From contig JAQFVV010012506.1 of assembly GCA_028023455.1 (NCBI GenBank), forward strand, positions 1,468,714-1,532,713: a stretch of 64,000 bases of DNA, written 5' to 3'. Shown piece by piece: positions 58,779-64,000 of the stretch (position 1 is its first letter; each line of letters opens with the position of its first letter). The DNA comes from Epiperipatus broadwayi. Taxonomy: Eukaryota; Onychophora; Udeonychophora; Euonychophora; Peripatidae. The notes beneath the pieces are model-generated. The model saw nothing but the letters and a program-made list of their open reading frames with translations. It searched no databases and was not told where the DNA came from. Position numbers and translations under genes: made by a program.

Positions 58779-59526
58779 ATTTAAAAAAAAAAAAATCATT
58801 TAAATAAATCCCAATTAACTTCTGATTTTTTGCCAGAATAAAGTGTTTTCATTTTAATAATTTTTAATTATGTGTACATGCATAAAAATATAGTCTTAAA
58901 AATATGTAAAACAAACAAACAAACAAACAAATGAATATAATGTCAGATTTGTAAAAAAAGTCAAATTTGTGTGTGTATTCGCACATACTAAGCAAATAGA
59001 ATTTGATTATTATAACATTTATTATTTGATTGACAAATGTATTTAGCTATGGATTACATATCTGACTGGGGGGGGGGGGGCTAAAACCATTTGAAGCATA
59101 ATTTTTTTTTTTCAAATTTTACCAAGTCTTTATTTAAATCCCAGTTTATGGACTTAACAAATGGATATGCTACCGCCATTACAAGACTTTTAGAAACGCA
59201 CATAAATATATATTATTTCGTTTTTATTATTAATAAAGCTAGGCATGTTCTTAATTACTTCTTTTTATAAAAATAAGAATTTTAAAAGCAAGTTATAATC
59301 AGCCTAAAAAGTAAATGTTTGATCATTGCTTTTTCGCTCTACATGTTCTTTGAAATATCAGGTATATACATATATAAATAAATATATGGACGGATATAGA
59401 TGGATAAATAAATAATATCAAGTTGGATGGATTATATGTAGATATGTGCGGAAATAGAGGGAGATAATAAAGAGAAGAGAACCACTATGAAATAATATAA
59501 ATGTTGCTAAAACTTCTGTAATTTAA
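58779..59526. other. AT-rich DNA with short microsatellites
   Basis: (ACAA)n near 58912-58929 and a G12 run at 59068-59079. No gene. Confidence 0.5.
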
Positions 59527-59950
59527 AATGATTATTTCTCATTTTCAAAGACCCAGCTGTGATTAAATGAACTAAAACAGTTTTCAGAAAAGTGAATCAA
59601 AGTAAGCTATATGAGTAATAATCTAAAATTAAAAATTAAATTTTAACCCTTACTGTAACTTTTATCATTTCTAACTGTTGGAATTTTTTTTTTTTTTTAT
59701 CGTGTGTAAGGGAGAAAGAAAAAAGTAAATTTTAAAAATCAGTTAATAAATAGCTACTGACTAAGCTTTTATAATTTAAAAATATTATTTCTCATTTCAA
59801 ATATCCAACTGTGATAAAAGATCTAACACGTTTCAAAAAAGTGATTCAAAGTAAATTATATGACTAACAGTCCAGATTAAAACTAGATTAAGGAATCCTT
59901 ACTCAATAATTGTACTTTTTTATCATTTGCATTTTTTTATTTTATTTTAA
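59527..59950 (+). repeat. 253-bp tandem duplication
   Basis: ATTATTTCTCATTTTCAAAG (59531) recurs as ATTATTTCTCATTTCAAATA (59784). The following AACTGTGATAAAAG/AGCTGTGATTAAAT, AGTGA(A/T)TCAAAGTAA, and TTACT...TTTATCATTT segments also match. The second copy ends where the minus-strand LINE begins. Confidence 0.75.
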
Positions 59951-62881
59951 GTAAGGTCTTTATTAAAAACCACAAACAATCTATATACACTATATACCAA
60001 AAAAAAAAAAGGAAATAATTACACGTTAATTTATTTTTCCCTTCTTTTTTTCCTTTCTCTTTTCTTTACATTTTCTTGCCTTTTTTCTTCTTTTCTCTTT
60101 TTTTTTTCCTTCTTTCCCTTCCGTCTTTCTCCATCCTTCCCCCTTTTTGACTTTCTTTCCGTAAATTATGTAACGTTATGTAGGATTCGAAAACTTCTTT
60201 TAATAAAGACATTTCTCTTTAAGATAGCTAGCCAGTGCTCCATTTGCAACGATCCATTCCTCTCTATAAACACTAGGATAACGGTAGTGTTGGATTTTAA
60301 TTTATAGCCTATTCACATATTGCTTTTAAACGCATATTTGGATTTTGAGGATTCAATTCCATTATCTTGCATACTGTTGGCACAGAACAACCCCAATTTT
60401 TTTTCTATATTCTTCTTAGGCAGGTATTTTAGACACTGATTGAAATATTTATTCCAATCCTTATCCAGTTTCCTAATCCAGTTATACTTTTTTATTATCG
60501 AAGATCATTGAACATCTTTTTGACCATATTGTTTTTAGTGTGCATATCACTATCATTGCATTATGTGGATTGAAATTTTTTAATATGTTTTATCATTATA
60601 TTTTTTAAGTTTAAAATTGGAGTATGAAAAACTTGGTTTCTAATTTGCCAAAAGACCCTGCATTCTTCAAACAAATGCAAGGTTTCTTCATTAATTCTAC
60701 AGAATATACACACAGACTCTAGGTTCATATGCAGTTTTCTATTCTGATAAGTAGTTGTCAGAAAAATCCTATTTACCAACCTGAACATGAATGTAATTTG
60801 AGACTGTGGGGGGACATATTGATTGGAAATCTCTCAAAACACTCTTTATTGATTGATATGCCAGGCCAGACATCTCAACAGTTCCTATATTTAAGTCCTT
60901 CTAAGCTACTTACATCTCCTTGTAAGCTATCTCTCTGTAGATTTTTATATCAGCCATTGGTGGGGCAAAGCAGTTATTTTTAATTATATTCATATATATT
61001 TGGGTTTTAATAAAAGAAACATATTCTCTTAGATTAATCAGATTAAGGCCACCCTTGTTAATTGGTATTTGCAAAATTGAAATTGATATTAACTTTGATG
61101 CTTTTCCCTAAATATATTTCTTTGCTATATAATTAATTTTGCTTATCATTTTATTATAAAGATTTACCCAGGTGGCATAATATCCCAAAATTCCTGTTCC
61201 AATCACATTAAATATTTTAGCCCTTGTGACATCATAAAGTTTCAATGAGAAGTCGTTAATTGTTTTTGCAATTTTTTCAGCTATTAGATTATTTAGATAT
61301 CTATTCATAGAGGTTTTAGACTGATATAGTGGTATTCCCAAATATACTGATGGGGAAGCTAGGAAGTCACAGGGTATTTTTTTCCAGTGGCCAATTGCCA
61401 TGCTGCTGACTTTGATGATTTAATAATAGAGCCTGTCTGTCTTTGTAAATTTTCAAGAATGTTCATCACTACCTGCATATTGCAACTATCTTGAAAAATT
61501 ATTATATCATCTATGAACACAGTTATGCCTGTCTTTCCACCTAGGTGTGGTAAGTATATGCCAGGGACTAGGCTTTCCACCTCTTTCACCAGATGATCCA
61601 GATAAATAGTGAAAAGCAATGCAGTCAGTGGAAAATCCTGTGGGATGCCCTTTTTTGATATAAAAAAATTGGATCTCCCCATATAATATTTAATTGATAT
61701 TCTGCTATTTCTGATGTAGTTTTTAATTGTATTTATTAAATATTTATGTTCAGGTAGGTATTAAGCTTTTAAAATTTTCTATTAAATATATCCAATTCAC
61801 TAGACCAAAAGCTGATTTGAAATCAATATGCATGGCATAATATTGTGTTAATCTTAGTTCCTTGGTATATTTATTGCTTCCTTAATCTTTATAGTTGTAA
61901 TAACAGCATGTTTGCATTTTATAGCATGGTGAGCTTGTGATATTTTAGAGTCAACTAGTGAGTGCAGTCTTTTTAACAATATTCTAGCAAGGATTTTAGA
62001 GTCATATCTTCTATTAATATATGTCTCAAGTTCTCAATTGTTGGTGTTTGTATTGACTTATTTTTTAGGCATGGCCATATTATTGTTTCGCAGCACATTT
62101 GATTGAGGTATTCCACATTGGTTGTATTAGCACATAATTTAACAATTTGTAAAATGAAGCTGGAATTAAATCATTAGCCATAGTAGTTCATATTTTTAAC
62201 TGATCAATTTTATCTTTGATTTCATGCTTTGTGATATATTCTTTTAGGTATTCCAAATTTCATTTCTGTATTCATTTAGCTCACTTTTACTTTCACTAAA
62301 TTTTAGTTTAATTTTATTAAGAATATAAGCATCAATGCATATTCTCAAAGCAAGCTTATAATTATCTTTCATTATAGGATCAATACCTTTTTTATGTGAT
62401 ATATAGACTTTTCCATAATTGATCATTGATTTGGATAATTTACCAAGGTTTGTTATTAGTTTTCTAAGCCATATTGTTTGGATTTCCTGTTGCATTAGCT
62501 GATATATATTATTGTATTCATTCCACAGATTTATTAGCTGATGATTAGGCCTGAATTTTGAAAGGCAATGTAGCATTTTTTTAAATTTCTACTATTTTAT
62601 TTTTCATTTGATTAAGTGATAGATTTGTTCATTTGTTTTTCTGCATAATTCTGAAAGGGCTTGTTTTATTTTATACAATGCAATGCATGGGGGTAGGTTG
62701 GTGCCCCTTGCATAGTAGTTCAGAGTCACTAAAACATTTGAAATTTGATCAGTGATAAATCCAACCATATGCCTTATATTTTTACTCAAAGAAAAAATAT
62801 ATTGCATTTTTTGTGTTGTAGCTGCACATGTAGGTGATCTGAGAAAGCTACCAATGAGGGAAAAATTTTGTATCATTAATT

Positions 62882-63469
62882 TTATGCCCTGAGATAAAAA
62901 ATGGTCAATGAATTATGTATATCTACTATTATATAAAGAAATGCATTATCAAAAAATTTATCATGCAAAGAGTACAATGACACTTCTTGCATTTTGTTTT
63001 TTAGCATAATTGAAAGGTCTCTATATGTGCTATTCAGATCGCCACCAAGTAATACTATACCTGGCTTCTGTAATAATTTATTTTGTGCATTGTGCATAAC
63101 TTTTACTATATCACTTCCTTTTGCCACAGAATATTCAGTTATCAAATAGTGCAGGTTTTTATGAAAAACAAAAGATAAAACAATATAATTTGTTTGTAAT
63201 GATAATATTTGAATAGTTTCAATATCTGCATTTGTATTAATTAGCACCACTGCTCATTGGGCTGGCCTAAGATTAGCTTTATACCAAAAGATATTCATTT
63301 GAGACAATTTATCTATTATACATTTAGGTGTATTAAGATTAAATTTTGTTTCTGTTAGTATGGCTATTTCATACTTTTGTTTTATTAAGCAATCAGCATT
63401 TTTTTCTATTTTGTTTGGGTTATTTATACTCCTAATATTGAGTGTTATTATATTAAGGCTGTTATTCAT
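62882..63469 (-). pseudogene. LINE ORF2 endonuclease domain
   Basis: About 195 codons of exonuclease-endonuclease-phosphatase fold. N-terminal TLNIRSINNPNKI with the metal-site Asn; LTETKFN with the metal-binding Glu; GGDLNST with the catalytic Asp-x-Asn pair. The end lacks a clear SDH block (it reads YIIVDIHNSL). Only one in-frame stop (63254-63256) interrupts it, so this domain is better preserved than the RT fingers. Confidence 0.8.
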
Positions 63470-63636
63470 AATTTCGGGGTTGATTTAAGTTTTCAATACT
63501 CCCTGTTATATCTTTTTCAATTGTATTAGTTGTTTTCATTTTGCAATTGCTATATTTAGTTTCATTGCAATTATTCATTACTTGTGTAGTTGTGTTTTTG
63601 AAAAGCACTTTATCACCTGCATAATCTATTTTCTCT

Positions 63637-64000
63637 TTAGCATTTATTTTTTATAAAAACTTTATTGCTATTTACTTCAATTTCTTTTACATAAAATATT
63701 TCTTCAGCATTATTTTTATATTTATCATCCAATACTGGAAACTCTGGATTAAGAGAGACCTGCATATCCTTGTCTTCAATATTTTTCTCATTTATATCAC
63801 TTTCATCTATCACATCATTAGCTTGATTTGCCACAATATTTGCCCAGGTTCTCTTGATGTTAGTTCTGCATATATGTTTATTTCTATAAAATTATTCCCA
63901 GCTTTGCATATTGCTGCAACATGTTCCACTCTATTGCATTTAAAGCATAGTGGGGGTCTTCCTTTTAATATGACAGATATAGACATTTGATCCTTTATTA
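63637..64000 (-). pseudogene. LINE ORF1 remnant with CCHC knuckle
   Basis: PPLCFKCNRVEHVAAICK is a textbook CX2CX4HX4C nucleic-acid-binding knuckle, followed by TNIKRTWANIVANQANDVID and an acidic, lysine-poor tail ending VFIKNKC. ORF1 proteins of this LINE type bind the element RNA. The start lies outside the window; one frameshift separates the knuckle from the tail. Confidence 0.75.

Larger units (their letters stand above)
59945..64000 (-). pseudogene. L1/Tx1-like LINE, runs off the right edge
   Basis: Minus-strand element in 5' to 3' order. ORF1 remnant with a CCHC zinc knuckle (C-F-K-C-x4-H-x4-C at 63906-63947), then an acidic stretch to 63637. Endonuclease: TLNIRSINN, EIAILTETKFN and later VLLGGDLNSTYRDL. 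Its two halves (63469-63254 and 63250-62882) are one frame broken by a single TGA at 63254-63256. A linker follows at 62876-62244, then a decayed RT finger region. The RT palm (61682-61359) has KKGIPQDFPLTALLFTIYLD and VFIDDIIIF (Asp pair 61506-61511), and a thumb has YLGIPLYQSKTSMNRYLNNL (61401-61108). The C-terminal zinc knuckle CIFCRINEETLHLFEEC is at 60561-60788. The 3' UTR has AATAAA near 59960 and an A-rich end. ORF1 knuckle, APE-type nuclease and C-terminal knuckle together fit L1/Tx1-like LINEs. Confidence 0.9.

Noticed and set aside
60729-60983. 84-codon plus-strand frame
   Set aside because: Antisense to the C-terminal knuckle and 3' UTR of the minus-strand LINE.

Overview
This is a very AT-rich (by eye roughly three quarters A+T), gene-poor stretch of animal nuclear DNA. 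It is built almost entirely of decayed transposable elements, tRNA-derived short repeats, fold-back elements and low-complexity sequence. I found no intact host protein-coding gene, no operon-like layout and no CRISPR array. The mix is RTE-type LINEs ending in GAT repeats, an L1/Tx1-like LINE, Penelope-like GIY-YIG remnants, a Ty3/gypsy pol remnant, a piggyBac transposase and many tRNA-derived SINE-like pieces. It points to an invertebrate metazoan. A mollusc, perhaps a cephalopod, would fit, but that is inference only.

Layout. 1-2701: the 3' part of a piggyBac element with an internal 392-bp tandem triplication, two small duplicated intron-like segments after the stop, and a probable 3' terminus at a TTAA site. 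2.7-9 kb: non-coding DNA with telomere-like CCCTAA-rich repeats (5.9 kb), a 50-bp tandem array (6.0 kb) and LTR-like promoter blocks. 9.0-9.3 and 18.8-19.1 kb: two members of one fold-back (MITE-like) family. 10.4-14.2 kb: an RTE endonuclease fragment, a Ty3/gypsy RNase H-integrase remnant and an RTE 3' remnant. 17.3-17.7 kb: a Penelope-like GIY-YIG remnant. 19.3-24.6 kb: a near-full-length RTE on the minus strand, then an RTE 3' half and a truncated RTE 3' end on the plus strand. 25-27.5 kb: a higher-complexity block with a TATA box. 28.0-30.65 kb: a decayed, nearly full-length RTE. 31.7-32.6 kb: a tandemly duplicated tRNA-headed SINE. 32.8-33.9 kb: a second LINE lineage. 34.2-34.8 kb: a retroposed poly(A)-tailed 3' end. 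36.2-38.6 kb: inverted repeat blocks around a CpG-richer promoter-like segment and a 200-bp T tract. 38.6-45.2 kb: mostly unassigned, with one tRNA-like sequence. 45.2 kb: a promoter-like island with a YY1-type motif. 46.3 kb: a 130-bp RTE tail with clear target-site duplications. 47-58 kb: four fold-back structures, a Penelope-like GIY-YIG ORF (49.8 kb) and SINE pieces. 59.95-64 kb: an L1/Tx1-like LINE on the minus strand with a CCHC knuckle, endonuclease, RT and C-terminal zinc knuckle, running off the right edge.

The protein-like segments are parasitic replication machinery (transposase, endonucleases, reverse transcriptases, integrase) and nearly all carry stops or frameshifts. The points most worth a second look are the piggyBac triplication with its duplicated mini-introns, the set of fold-back elements, the two promoter-like islands (37.5 and 45.2 kb) and the Penelope-like remnants with their shared 3' motif.
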